A stretch of DNA of 64,000 bases from Batrachochytrium dendrobatidis JAM81 (Eukaryota; Chytridiomycota; Chytridiomycetes; Rhizophydiales), in NCBI RefSeq assembly GCF_000203795.2, contig NW_006281100.1, forward strand, positions 929,370-993,369, in the 5' to 3' direction. Positions 1 to 11,203 of this stretch are shown one piece after another (the first letter of the stretch is position 1; each line of letters begins with the position of its first letter). Under the pieces are notes generated by a model. It did no database searches. It saw nothing but the letters and a program-made list of their open reading frames with translations, and was not told the DNA's origin. The position numbers and the translations under genes are program-made.

Positions 1-1500
1 ACAGAGATATCTGAAAGAATTGCTAAAGAACGTGAATTAGAGAAACAGTTACTACAAGGTATACAACTAATGTATTCAGTTGTAATCATTCTTGCATACA
101 TCTTTAATTTACTGCTTGCATGTATTTAAAATAGAAATACAAACCCGGGAAAAAAGCTTAGTGGAACAAGAGCGTCAGCATGAACTGAATATGGATATAG
201 TTACCAAACAGTTCCAAGAAGAAATTCAAATGGCTCACGCTGAAGCTCGTGTAAGTTACATTTGTAACGAAATAAGTATGCCTTTAATTAGGGCGGCATC
301 TGACCATCTTGTCAAATTTTGAAATGTATTAGGCGTTAGAATCAAGCATGCAACGACAGTCAAATTATACAGAACAATCCATTGATCCACAAATGGAAAA
401 CTTGATAAACGAGGTACGGTGAAACTATTCAATCTATGTAATGCTTTTTCAAGACTAACATTTTATATAATGGCAACAAGTAGAATTTGAAACTTCGAGG
501 TATTGTCAGGGAAATGCGTCAGGAGATGGAATCACTTCAAACCCAATTACTACAACCTCAAATGAACGACGACTACCCTCCTTCACCTCCAGCACGACCT
601 CCAAACCAGTATGCTGTAGATTCACACTTTCAACAAAATCATTTGAGACCAAAGGACGTTTTGAATGATAATTACAATTTAGAAGTAGCTGGATCATTAG
701 AAACACATAGACAGGTACATTCTACACGACAGCTCAACTCGGAATCGTCACAAAAACACGATTTTCGACCTGTGTTTTCCCAAAAGCAAGATCTTTCCAG
801 TAAGTCATTGCATGCAAATCATGTTTTCATTTTGAACCTGAAGCAGGTACAATGTATAATGTTTTTACAATATATGTTTATCATTTGGTTGACTTGAACG
901 TTTGATAGACTTTAGCGACACGAATGCTGAGATGGATGATCTCAAACGGCGTCTTGATGCTTGCTTAAATGATTTTCAAATAGTTTGTAACGAACGAGAC
1001 CAGTTTATGGATATGAGCAATACGCTGCGTGCCGAAAGACGCTTGGCAGAAACACAGTCAAAGAAATATCTTGATTCGTCTACTCAAAGTAAGATTGTTG
1101 ACTTGTTGTGATATGAGTAGTATGTTTTTTCAACAGGGACTAAATTCTCATCATTGTTTATTTTTGCGTATCATTAAATTCAACTATAAACCCAGCTACA
1201 ACAAAACAGCATAAACCTGTTTCTCCCATTGTCGTGACAGATATGCTAAAGGTTCAAGCAGCGCCAATGAATCCTTCTAAAGAACCCCTGATTCGTACAC
1301 TACCAGTATCGACTCGTATACGACAAAAACCCCGACGTCGACTAATTGTAACAGCTTCAACAAACCAATCTGCATCTATACCGACGCACACCACTCCTTT
1401 GGAATCTCTTACAAACTCGGAAAAAAAAGCACTGGTGGCCATGGCACTTCGAAGCCGTGGTGTCCGCAACTGGAATGATCAACATGACGCATTGAGTTGA
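1..1500 (+). CDS. Coiled-coil protein, 5' partial, unrecognised
   Basis: This is the 3' part of a multi-exon gene that begins before the window. Exons that keep one frame are 1-58, 135-250, about 332-411, 484-799, 909-1088 and 1196-1500, each bounded by GT and AG; the stop is at 1498-1500. The visible protein starts with a charged, Glu/Lys/Gln-rich coiled coil (first three exons). A Pro/Ser/Gln-rich linker follows, then a second short helical segment (MDDLKRRLDACLNDF), then a basic tail (RIRQKPRRRL) and a conserved-looking C-terminus (EKKALVAMALRSRG). I do not recognise the family. The composition suggests a structural or centrosome/cytoskeleton-type protein, but that is only inference. The exon structure is well supported by phase agreement at every junction. 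Confidence 0.75.
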
Positions 1501-1737
1501 CATGATAAATAGCAACATATAAATATTTCTAATACACAACATGATTATTGCTATATAAGCATTTTCATCAAGATAAACGAGTTGTCATTTATGTTTATGA
1601 ATTGGCTTACAACAATTAAATCAAGCTGTATTGACCATACAGTAGTTATAAATGGCACCTGTTAGTTGTGAAATCGGGACAATTTTTATTGTTATTGTTA
1701 GAATATATGTAATTTATTTTTTTGGCAGACGCGGAAA

Positions 1738-1810
1738 GGGGTGTTGGCGCAATTGGTAGCGCTTTCGACTCCAGATCGAAGGGTTGCGCGTTCAAGTCGC
1801 GTACGCCTCA
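1738..1810 (+). tRNA. tRNA-Trp (anticodon CCA)
   Basis: A cloverleaf can be folded by eye. Acceptor arms GGGGTGT (1738-1744) and ACGCCTC (1803-1809) pair with two wobbles and leave A1810 as discriminator. The D arm is GCGC/GCGC, the anticodon stem TTCGA/TCGAA has loop CTCCAGA with CCA at 1771-1773, and the T arm GCGCG/CGCGT has loop TTCAAGT. No intron is present. Confidence 0.93.
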
Positions 1811-2128
1811 TCCGCTTTTTTAGCTTGCTGGTTTGAACGATCTTGCTTGACAGATTTGCAAGTTCATCTCTTGTTTTTAATCACCAAGTTGAGAGTTGAT
1901 GGCGAAAAGCTCAGCACTATGCAGTATTTTGCTACATGTGTAATCATTTTTTTCGATTACTGCATCCAAGTATGAATACTTTTCAAATTGTGACTATTAT
2001 AATGGTAAAAACCCAAGTGCATAGCTATAAAAGTCGTTTAATATTAATCGGTAATTGCGCACTCTTTGATTCTTATTCCAAGTTTATTCAAGGGTTGATG
2101 CGGTTGGAAGCAGCATCAGGCTCAACTT
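1811..2128. other. Intergenic, no gene seen
   Basis: AT-rich spacer between tRNA-Trp and the 3' end of the convergent FCP1 gene. A T-rich tract follows the tRNA within about 10 bases (polymerase III terminator-like). I see no coding exon here. Confidence 0.6.
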
Positions 2129-5100
2129 TCATAGATCGTCGTCAAATTTATCATCTTCGTCTTGGTATTCATCAAACTTTCGTTTGGGTATCCGTTCCAT
2201 ATTTTCATCATCGTCTTCCCAGGCATCCATTTGATCAAAGTATGCATCATCGCCGGTTTCTTGGCCATCGGCCAACGATGTTTGCTCCAAAGAATTACTA
2301 GCAGTTTGATACTGTCCAAGCGGAGATGGTTTTCTAGGACGGGCTGGAAACATGGCTATATCTACAGAAGCAGCACTTTGATTAGAAACATATTCAGATG
2401 AAGTGCTTACACGACTGGAGGATTTGCTTTTAGGCTGAGTGTTGGTCAGCACTTCCTCCAATCCAAGTTCAATCTCATCAGCCAAAGAGTCCCAGTCATC
2501 GTCTTGTAAAGCATCTACAGAGTCTTTGGACGTCTTGCCACCACTATTTGAGCTTGTCGAGTTGATAGATGCAGATTGAGCCCCAAATTTCTCTACAGCA
2601 TCGGCACTGTCGTCATCTCCCGTTATATCACTCGAGTCATCATCCATCATAGCCATATCGACTTCAGCATCCATCTCCTTCCAATCGTCTCCACCCACTT
2701 TTTCGTAAATTTCATTGGCATGCTCCCATTTGCCTTGAACAATGAGCAACTCGTCTTGGTCAGAAATGCTAGAACGATCTTCCATAAGAGTAGATGCAGC
2801 TGGAGCACTATCCAAAAAAAACGAATTGATACATCGAGGTGGAAGATTTACTGGGATATGATCTAGATAGAGTAAATATCGAACTTCATCAGCCCTTTGC
2901 CATGTTCGAATAGTATCGATCAACCAGTCAATTTTAAGAATGGCAACATTGGGACGTTTCCGAGCTGCATTGACTTTTGCCGTGCCAGTCTAATCACAAA
3001 ACATTGGTTATTTAACAAGTTCACCCCAGATTAGACCAATTGAGATTCAAAAACAAACTGATCCATTTCAAATCAGATTGCTTGTAAACTCATCAAGGTG
3101 TTGAGAGCGTGTTCAATGGCTTGTCAGCAATTAAAATACCATCAACTCACCTTGCCAGCAATCACATGTGTCACTTCAGGGTCTAAATCAACGTGGCATA
3201 CAGCGCCATACGAAGTTGCAGCAATCCAGTGTTCGTGTTTTTGAGGCTCAAGACCCAGTGGAATGATACTTGTAAACAAAATATGTACACCCTCAAGAAT
3301 AGACCGCTTCATTTCGGGAACAATTACTCTCACGTCAGAGGTCTTGATATCTCCAGCATCGCTCCGTTCGTAAAACGTTTGATGAATATACATCATGAGA
3401 GATTTGATAAGATTGAGTTCACGATCTGTATCAATCAAAACAGGCCGTTGTTTAGATACAATCGATGTGTTATTGGAAATCAAATCTGATGTAGGAGTTC
3501 TTAATGTTGATGTGGATGCTACAGATGCAGAAATGGCGGTGGAGACTTGCGGTTGCCCCATTGCTTGACTTTGACGAGGTGCAGCCGTTGTAGAAGTGAA
3601 TGAGCCTTCATCTATTACTGTAGTGATCAGGTCAGAGGCATTATTGTCGGTGGGGGATGTCAACAGTGCTGTCTGTATATCCAATTCTTCTTGACAGTGC
3701 AAAAGTGGACGATTATTTTGTTGATCTTTCAATGCAAGCATCTGTACATCCTGCATTTTAGCCAGCAGTTCTGCCTTGTTTTCACTTGTTTCGGAATCGC
3801 TATCTGTATCCGGATCAAGCTTACTGTCTTCAAGCTCTGGAATGTCTACTTTAGCAAGTGGGATAATTTGAGCATGAGCCAATAGAGATGCAAAAGTTTT
3901 GGTTGGTAAGAGATTGAATGATCTGGGTGTATTACCTTGTACAACTGAAAATGTTGATTCTGGTGGTGCAGAAGAGCCAATGTGTGGCTTGTGTGATACT
4001 TTGGCTTTTGTTAGATCTGTCAGCTCTGCAGCTGCAGCATAGACGGGTTCGTTAATATCGCCAATGCCTACAAAAAAATCATCTAACCATACAATGCAAA
4101 CCATGCCAAGTAGAGTTAATAATTATAGAAAATGGAAATCAAATATCATCAATATAGAAATGCAATTTTACGTACAAGCCTTAATTCTGAGCAAATTGGG
4201 TGACCAATGCCATACATCAGCACGATCATCTACAACAACAACCATGGATTGATCGCACGGAAAAAGTCGTTGTAAGCTCTTGACAGAAAAGCCTGGCGTT
4301 GTTTCAGGTAGATACAATGTCAAGATAGTAAAAGTCGGTTAAAAAGTGCAAATTACTTGTTTAATCATGAATAAACACAACTCACTTCCACTATCATCTC
4401 GAGAGAGAATGCGATCTTTAAAATATCTCTTATCAGGATCAAGAATTTTTGAAACTGCCTTGGCATAGTTTCGAGTTCCCATGGTGTAAATATGCATCTC
4501 GTACTTTGCATTCAATTCACGAAGAAACTCTCGTGTTCCAGGTCTAAACATTTCAAACCAATATTATTAAATTCAAAGTCTTGTCTCGTTACAACAACTA
4601 CACACATCAAGTTTAAATAGACGCAAGTACGACTTGCCTTAGTTTGATAAAATATACAGCTGGACTCTCGGGTAAAACAAAACTATGAACCTCCTTTATA
4701 GAGTATTAGCAATAGTTTCAAAGTATTTTACAAATGACAATTGCAAGATCGATAAAGAAAACGAATATTGCAAGAGATGCATGCCAAAATAAATATCATT
4801 AGACTCATGTGTAGCCCATACCGTTAATGCAGGAAAATTAGGGTTGTTTGGATCTGCCATCCATTCGCCGACAGTAGGGTCGACAGTAGCATGAATTACG
4901 GTTTGATCAAGATCAAGAACAAGCGACAGTTTTCTTTCGTCCAATAATCTGTCTGCAGTTTCCTTTTCAAGTCGGAATGCTTCCTGTAAACGGTCAGGGT
5001 ATTCATTACAAAATTGTATTTAATAGAATTGAAATAATCCAAGACACAATCGACGTTTTCTAAAACCACCAAATTTACCTTGTGACTGACAGTAATCCCA

Positions 5101-5837
5101 GATGCATCGTGGGTCATTCGAATCGTTGCACGCTCCATATCAGTTCCGGTATAATCAGCACTATTGCAATAAAGCAAGAGAGTATAGATTAGCATGAATG
5201 CACAGTAAATTCAAATAGTTAAACTATTGTAAATGTAGGTTCACATTGACAGATTTGAAATTGCAGATACAATTTGATGAAGCCGACATACATTGATAGA
5301 TCCTTTCCACAGACAGCGCATAATCCATTGAGTTGTACTGGATGACCACAAGGCTCTACAATGACAATAAGTGCATGTCTTTACACCAAACAAGATGAAA
5401 AGTAGATTAGAACGATGTTAAACAAGTGTGCTAGTAGCAGGACTGCAATGTAAGCCAGTGGTCCAGCCATTGAATAGGCACCAAGAGCGAGAAGCCTGGT
5501 AAGAGATCTATGAATATTATTCGGACGACAGTCCATGAAGCATAGAAACATACTTTGGATCTTCAATGGTATCGCCAGGCTTAGCACCAAGAGAGTCGAC
5601 TCTGCCCTCATAGACAGTTCGAATCTCTCTCCGAGTCCGTTTCTGACTAGTCTTTGGAACTGCACTTACAGTAGCACCGGGTATGTGTTCTGGCTCTTCA
5701 ACAACTGTTTCAGTGAATTCGTAAATGCCAAGTGATTGGTCTTTGGCTACTATATCATTGACATTGACTTTCCAAGCAATGACCTTTGCAGGAAAACAAG
5801 CCTTTGGCAGATAAACGAATTGTGCAGTTTCCATCAA
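2129..5837 (-). CDS. FCP1: RNA polymerase II CTD phosphatase FCP1
   Basis: Dephosphorylates the heptad-repeat tail of the largest RNA polymerase II subunit so that the enzyme can be recycled; nuclear. The N-terminal exon (about 5554-5837) has a lipoyl/biotinyl-like fold segment (YLPKACFPAKVIAWKVNVND), as FCP1 proteins do. A zinc-type knuckle follows (PCGHPVQLNGLCAVCGKDLS, about 5294-5356), then the FCP1 phosphatase domain with catalytic DLDQT (DxDxT, about 4900-4920) and the ATVDPTVGEW signature. Further exons carry FRPGTREFLRELNAKYEMHI and VVVDDRADVWHW. The BRCT domain is split by an intron: HWIAATSYGAVCHVDLDPEVTHVIAGK is followed by the exon with NVAILKIDWLIDTI. The C-terminus is acidic (KRKFDEYQDEDDKFDDDL), typical of the region that contacts TFIIF. 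About seven short introns are present; the exact edges of some were not fixed. The start is the Met at 5837, next to the lipoyl-like domain. Confidence 0.93.
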
Positions 5838-6095
5838 CTATTTGATAATTGTAGAGATTGAATGGACGGATGATAGCTTGAACCAATATGTTTTTAATAT
5901 AAACGGATGTTGTAAATATACAACACTTGCTGCAGCAGAAAGAGGATGTTGAATAGCTGTTCAAAACTGCCGATAAGATTCAAATTGCCATCACGAACCA
6001 CCACTAAATCTGGTATCATGAAAGTGTTCTAGTCGATTGAATCTGCACCAAATATCAATTTAATCAGAAATATCAATCGTAAGCTTCCAAGAGAA

Positions 6096-6956
6096 TCATT
6101 GCTGAAGCGGTCGTTTTCGATGCTCGGCAAATGCGTCCGTTAATGACCGGCCCGTCTTGATATCATCCATACAATGAGCATCTGCTGTCACCAGCTGCTT
6201 ACATATCTGAGCAATCTGCATAACATGACAAATAGGCACTCGCACAACTCCATCGATATCTGCTACAATCAAATCCCCAGTAGCTACCACAACTGCTGGA
6301 TAACCTATATCAGATGAATCGTATCCAGGCACTGTTACACTACCACCCACACCATCACCAATATGATCGCTACTCCCCACTTTCATAAAAGGGGAAGCAC
6401 CTAGCGTAGAGAATCCATTTGCAAATACTGGCAATGATGATCCATACTCGGCCAGCTCTTTGCGATCTCGTACTCGACCATGAACAACAACGGCTTTCAC
6501 TCCAAGAGCCATTGCTCTTGCTGCCATTAACCCTCCAAAAACAGCGTTGGGACCAGATGGAGCCTTGATAACTACCACACTGTTTTCTGGTACCCTATCC
6601 ATGTGATGCAGCTTGCTTGTGGTACTGGTAGTGATGGCATGGCTCTTGACAAACTCGATAGTAAATGCAGGTCCACAAATACGAGTGTCAGGATGAGTAA
6701 GTGGAGAAGGAGAAATTAGATGGATGTCAGTAAGTTGTCCAAAGTCACTCGACGGCAGTCTATGTAGAGCATCGGATATATCGCATGAGGAATAAGGCTG
6801 TAGCAGTGCAATAGCTTCGTTTGCGTCCATCAAGTCGATCCAATAAAAAGGCAAAGACGCGATCTGTTTGACAGTTGAAGACAAGGGATGAAAACGCGAC
6901 ATGAATGTTTTCAACCCGATTTCATTCTGCTTTAAACTCATTCTGATGACATTCAA
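6096..6956 (-). CDS. RraA/HMG-aldolase family protein
   Basis: Intronless, 286 residues. The fold is that of the RraA-like superfamily, which includes 4-hydroxy-4-methyl-2-oxoglutarate aldolase and oxaloacetate decarboxylase, class II metal-dependent enzymes that cleave small keto acids. Seen in the sequence are an N-terminal SSCDISDALHR segment, CGPAFTIEF, then the glycine-rich GGLMAARAMALGVKAVVVHG running into GRVRDRKEL. The adjacent Arg-Asp pair of that motif holds substrate and Mg2+ in characterised aldolases. DLIVADIDGVVRVP is the usual C-terminal strand-turn. The first 40 residues are basic and could be a mitochondrial presequence; Met codons at 6902 or near MDANEA are alternative starts. 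It is divergently arranged, 197 bp apart, with the sugar-acid kinase fusion gene, so a shared role in sugar-acid or keto-acid metabolism is possible but unproven. Exact substrate unknown. Confidence 0.85.
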   Translation of the reverse strand: MNVIRMSLKQNEIGLKTFMSRFHPLSSTVKQIASLPFYWIDLMDANEAIALLQPYSSCDISDALHRLPSSDFGQLTDIHLISPSPLTHPDTRICGPAFTIEFVKSHAITTSTTSKLHHMDRVPENSVVVIKAPSGPNAVFGGLMAARAMALGVKAVVVHGRVRDRKELAEYGSSLPVFANGFSTLGASPFMKVGSSDHIGDGVGGSVTVPGYDSSDIGYPAVVVATGDLIVADIDGVVRVPICHVMQIAQICKQLVTADAHCMDDIKTGRSLTDAFAEHRKRPLQQ

Positions 6957-7153
6957 TAGTCTGAAACTGCAGCATTTTGAAACCTGTTTTTAGTAATATT
7001 GCACGGTTGGTTTAGATCAATGCATAAACTATGTATAAGTGAATCACCAAATATCGTGTCAGACTAAAACCAAACGAATGGCATGTTCCTATATTGAATC
7101 AAGAGAAACAATAAATTGTTCAACTGACCGTCTTAACAAGTCGGATTGTCACT

Positions 7154-9601
7154 ATGGTACAGGAGATACGAGCAATGTATGCTCGTGCTATTCAAATCAA
7201 TCAACAATTCACTAATATTTGCAAAAAACACATTGATGGTTACAATTTCTCATTTCATCTCTCCATTTTCATCCCCATTGTCGCTGGCTGTAACTCATCA
7301 AATGATCATAGTGCTTGCTGCTGGCGTATCTACTGTCCTGTTGAATCAAGTAGACGAGGTACCCACTTGGTATTGCTGTCATCCATGTATTGATATAGAT
7401 TGTTTATTCTAATCTTGCGCTTATTTTATTCTAGTCTCTTTGTCATTTCCAACACTCTTATCTACTGGGTCTGCCAAAGGGTCTATTTCCTATATCCAGC
7501 ACTCCTAGTCTTTCTTGGTGCTATCAATTCTTTTCAAAACAATCCGACATTCATGACAGAGTGTATGTGGTTGCCAGTGCTCAGAGGCAAGTCTTTCCAT
7601 GACTTATACTTTGGTCGCATAGATCAATCTACTCACCTAATACACCTTTAATCCCGACTTTTATCCTTTCTACTGCAGTTTTAAACCATATGAGCGATGG
7701 GCAATTGATGTTGGGCTTCCCGCTGGCCATGTTCTTAGCATTGGAACTGCCGAGCTACGAGACCCAAAGTAAGAATAGCCATCTTGACTGTATATTCATT
7801 AAAACTGAATCACTACTCGATGAATCCTAATGTTTATAGTCTTGGTTTAAATATATAGAAATGCGTTTTTAGATTCGCTTGGCGTTGCACTAAGATTGGC
7901 TTGTGCACCGACCAACTCTTCAGATTCACATACTTTAATGGGAATCGATCAAGAAATAACAATCATTGGATCGGACTTTTTACCAGATCAGCATCTTCTT
8001 TCATCTTGGACTGTATTACCTCGGCATGTCTCTGTGCTAGTTTCTTCAACTGGATCTAGTTTAATTGCTCTTAAAGTCAGTGCAGAGGTGGTTCCACTTT
8101 TACTAGAATACATTGATTTATGCCAAATGCAATTATGGCAGACAAAAGCGCCATGTGTTGGGTCGAATGAATCTACAGCTCAGCCAACGACAACATACGA
8201 CCAGCTATTAGCATGGCTTGATCAAAATGGAAAACTCTCAAAGCATATTCTTCCAGTCGATGATCCCATTTCAAAATGGATGGATCCAGCAGTTTCCCTT
8301 GCTGATTATCACTCATATTGGAAATCATTTCAACCCAACTTACCCCGTATCGTGGCTCCATTGTCTTGTATTCCAAATATCCATCATCGTGTTTATGCAC
8401 GCATTGGGCTCATGGGCAACCCCAGTGATGGGTTTTACGGAAAAACTATATCCACCACAATCTCAAATTTTTGGGCTGATGTCACTCTGGTACCTAATGC
8501 AGATTCGTCCGACTCATCATGTTGCTTTGTTGCCAACAAAATATGCGATCATATCTCATTTGGATCTATTCACACTGCTCATCAAGTTGCAAAAATCGAT
8601 GGATATGACGGAGCAAGCCGTCTGTTGCTTGCAACAATTCGTATATTTGTTCAGCACTGCAATACAAACAATATTCCACTGGTTCGACGCGGTATGCGCA
8701 TCATATATCAAACCAACATTCCTAGGTAACTTTTATCGACTATCTTGTATGATATTTCATATTGTCAAACTATAATTTTTAATATTTGATTCAACATTTA
8801 TTCAGACAAGTTGGACTTGCTGGTAGTTCATCATTGGTTATAGCGCTACTGAAATCTTTACTGAAATTCAACAGTATTTCCGAAGCAACGATACCTCTGT
8901 GGAAGCAAGCCAATATGGCTTTGTCTGCAGAGACAGATGAGCTAGGAATTACTGCTGGTTTACAAGACAGAATTGTACAAGTCTATGGTGGATGTGTTCA
9001 TATGGATTTTGATCGAAAGTTGATGACCAACCGATCTTTTGGAGAGTACCAACCACTCAGTACATCTGGCATTCCATTAAATTTATGGATGGGTAAGTTG
9101 ATCAATACGTCTAGCTTACAGCAACTTATGCATATGCTTTAGTTTAACGCATGCACAATGTAAACCACACTTTATTGATTAGCATTTGTGAGACAACCAA
9201 AAGAGTCGGGAAAAGTTCATCATACAGTCAAAACTCGGTTTGAAAAAGGCGATCTAGATGTCGTTGAAGGAATGAAACAATTGGGAAAGCTTGCTGATGA
9301 GGCAAAAACAGCCATGCAAGTCAACGACAGTTTTGCTCTTGCTCAACTGTTTGATGCCAACTTTGCACTTCGTCGTCAACTTTATGGAGATGCAGTGATT
9401 GGTGTACAGACTCTTCGTATTATTGAGCTAGCTCATCAACATGGTCATGCAGCAAAGCTTTCTGGAAGTGGTGGGTGTGTGATTGGTATATGGCGGGAAA
9501 AAGATGCATCCAAGTTTGTTGCTCGAACTAGAGAGCTACGATCGGAACTAGAGCGTGAAGGATTTATTTTTTGTTTTGTGGATATTCCCAAAACATATTG
9601 A
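7154..9601 (+). CDS. Nucleotidyltransferase-like/glucuronokinase fusion
   Basis: The C-terminal half matches plant-type glucuronokinase, a GHMP kinase that makes glucuronate 1-phosphate. It has RIGLMGNPSDGFYGKTI, NFWADVTL, the ATP-loop RQVGLAGSSSLVIALL, GLQDRIVQVYGGCVHMDF, ESGKVHHTVKTRFEKGD and the C-terminal glycine motif SGSGGCVIGIW. The N-terminal half reads as a sugar-nucleotidyltransferase-like domain: IVLAAGVSTVLL, then LLGLPKGLFPI with the expected Lys, HDRVYVVASAQ and YERWAIDVGLPAGHVLS. The predicted exon joins keep frame across an intron near 7353-7428, a GC-AG intron at 7587-7678, one near 7770-7872, and further GT-AG introns near 8727-8805 and 9093-9182. Glucuronokinase acts before UDP-sugar pyrophosphorylase in the inositol-oxygenase route to UDP-glucuronate. 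A fused transferase would place both steps in one protein; that is inference. The first nucleotidyltransferase loop departs from the usual GxGTR, so it may be degenerate. The start at 7154 and the first intron are the least certain parts. Confidence 0.82.
7587..7678 (+). other. GC-AG intron in the glucuronokinase fusion
   Basis: The donor is AG|GCAAGT and the acceptor CTGCAG. Removing 7587-7678 joins SAQ to SFKPYERW in frame, which restores the nucleotidyltransferase-like reading. No GT donor nearby does this. Confidence 0.75.
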
Positions 9602-11203
9602 TATACTATATTGTCTATTTGAAACCATCTCTAGTACTCACTGTTGTATTCATGCAAAACAGAGCACCAAATAAAAGTACCAAAATGCATAATACAGTCA
9701 GACCCATGAAATAATTGGTGCGAGTTCCCATCAAATTTACTGGACAATGTTCTCGCAACTCCTTGACAAGATTGACTGGGTTTTCCTGGCGATTGGCATG
9801 AAAACAGCCAATGCATTCTTAGCATGCAATCTGTTTCCTTGGATTAAACCGCAAGCGTATGGTATTTTAGAATGTAACAGAGTCTGATTAAAAGCACCAA
9901 ACCAATTGAACCCAAGATCTAGATTGCAACGGATGGATACATATTGAGAAAACAATGCAGTCAGTTTCTAGCAGAAGGATACAATCAATATTCATCCATT
10001 GTACATTCCCAAGCAAGATAATGACTGCAGGATAAATACAAGTGTCCCATTTTACGTGAATACGGCTATAGTCGGTCACCATTGATATCTGCATTCTGGA
10101 GCGTGACAATTGATGCCAAGCATATGTATAGCATGTGATAATATTGCCCTTATTTCTATCTTTTCTGTTGAACATTTGCTTTTCTATACAGACAGCCAAT
10201 CGCCATAGCTTAATAGTTTTTCAATCATCGTACTGCCATACGTATATCAACTAATTAAACTGTCACCCAACAGTCCATGTGCACAATAAATAGGTTTTAC
10301 CGCAAGGTGCTTTACACTCATTGCATTGACTATCACTATGGGTTGCTGATTGTTTGATGATTTCAGACCTACAAGGAAGCCGAGTATTGTCCATTGGTGA
10401 TGCCCACTCGAGACATATTAGAGCAATCGTATACATTTAGTATTACAGCTAACTAGTTGAAATGCAATAATAGTTTGCCAAACCACCGCATATGTGGTGC
10501 ATAATAATAGTGCAGCAATATTGTACTGTTGAAATGCCAATTTCCTCAAACTTGCTGATACTAGATTGTAATCAAGTGGAATTGGATGCTATACTGTAAA
10601 AGCAATATGACCATGACCCATAACGATCGTCTATTAATTAGACATTAATGCATTGAATTGCGTCAACTAGATCTAAATTGACGCAAGCACCTTGCATTTA
10701 TGATAATATTGTCACATGAACTACACCTGATTGTTCAAGATAAGCATCAATAGTCATGTGGATAACCAAGCCCAGCAAAGATAGATTGTACTTTAGTCCA
10801 TGGATTTAAATTTGGAGTCCCCAGTCCATTCCACTAGTTTCCTCATTAAATGGTCATACACACGTGGTAGTTCATGTGCTTGACAAACCTCAAACTCGAG
10901 CGTGACTATTAATGCAAAGTAGTCATTTGAAAATATTCACAATCCACCTGTGTAGCATGCATGTTTTGGACATGGTACTTTGCTTGTGCAAGTTTATAGA
11001 TGATAAGCATTAGTTTCAGGCTCGCTTTAGTTTTGAATGCAGTTGCACATGTATAGGGGTAGTGCGGTGTTCGTTTATGGCACGGGTCGGTGCCAGAAAA
11101 ATCTAATAAAACACGATGGAATTGGCTACTATATCCAAGTAACTCTGCTGCTACATACTATTGTTCAGCACATTTCTAGATTACACACATATACTCTGTA
11201 ACA
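9602..11203. other. Gene-poor spacer of 1.6 kb
   Basis: No convincing exon on either strand; the open frames are short, lack family signals and partly lie inside a MITE (9641-10068). The rest is AT-rich DNA serving as the 3' flank of the kinase fusion gene and the 5' flank of the S41 protease gene. Confidence 0.6.
9641..10068. mobile_element. MITE copy 1 (Tc1/mariner-like TIRs)
   Basis: The left end (GTTGTATTCATGCAAAAC, 9643-9660) and right end (TTTTACGTGAATACGGCTA, 10050-10068) are inverted copies of the repeat found elsewhere in the window. Just inside the left end, GCATAATACAGTCAGACCCA and a following CATGAAATAAT tract resemble the inside of the copy at 59248-59614. TA follows the right end. 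No transposase is encoded, so this is a non-autonomous element. The left boundary is diverged. Confidence 0.65.

Noticed and set aside
9631..10199. Minus-strand short frames
   Set aside because: Mostly inside MITE copy 1; no start or domain support.
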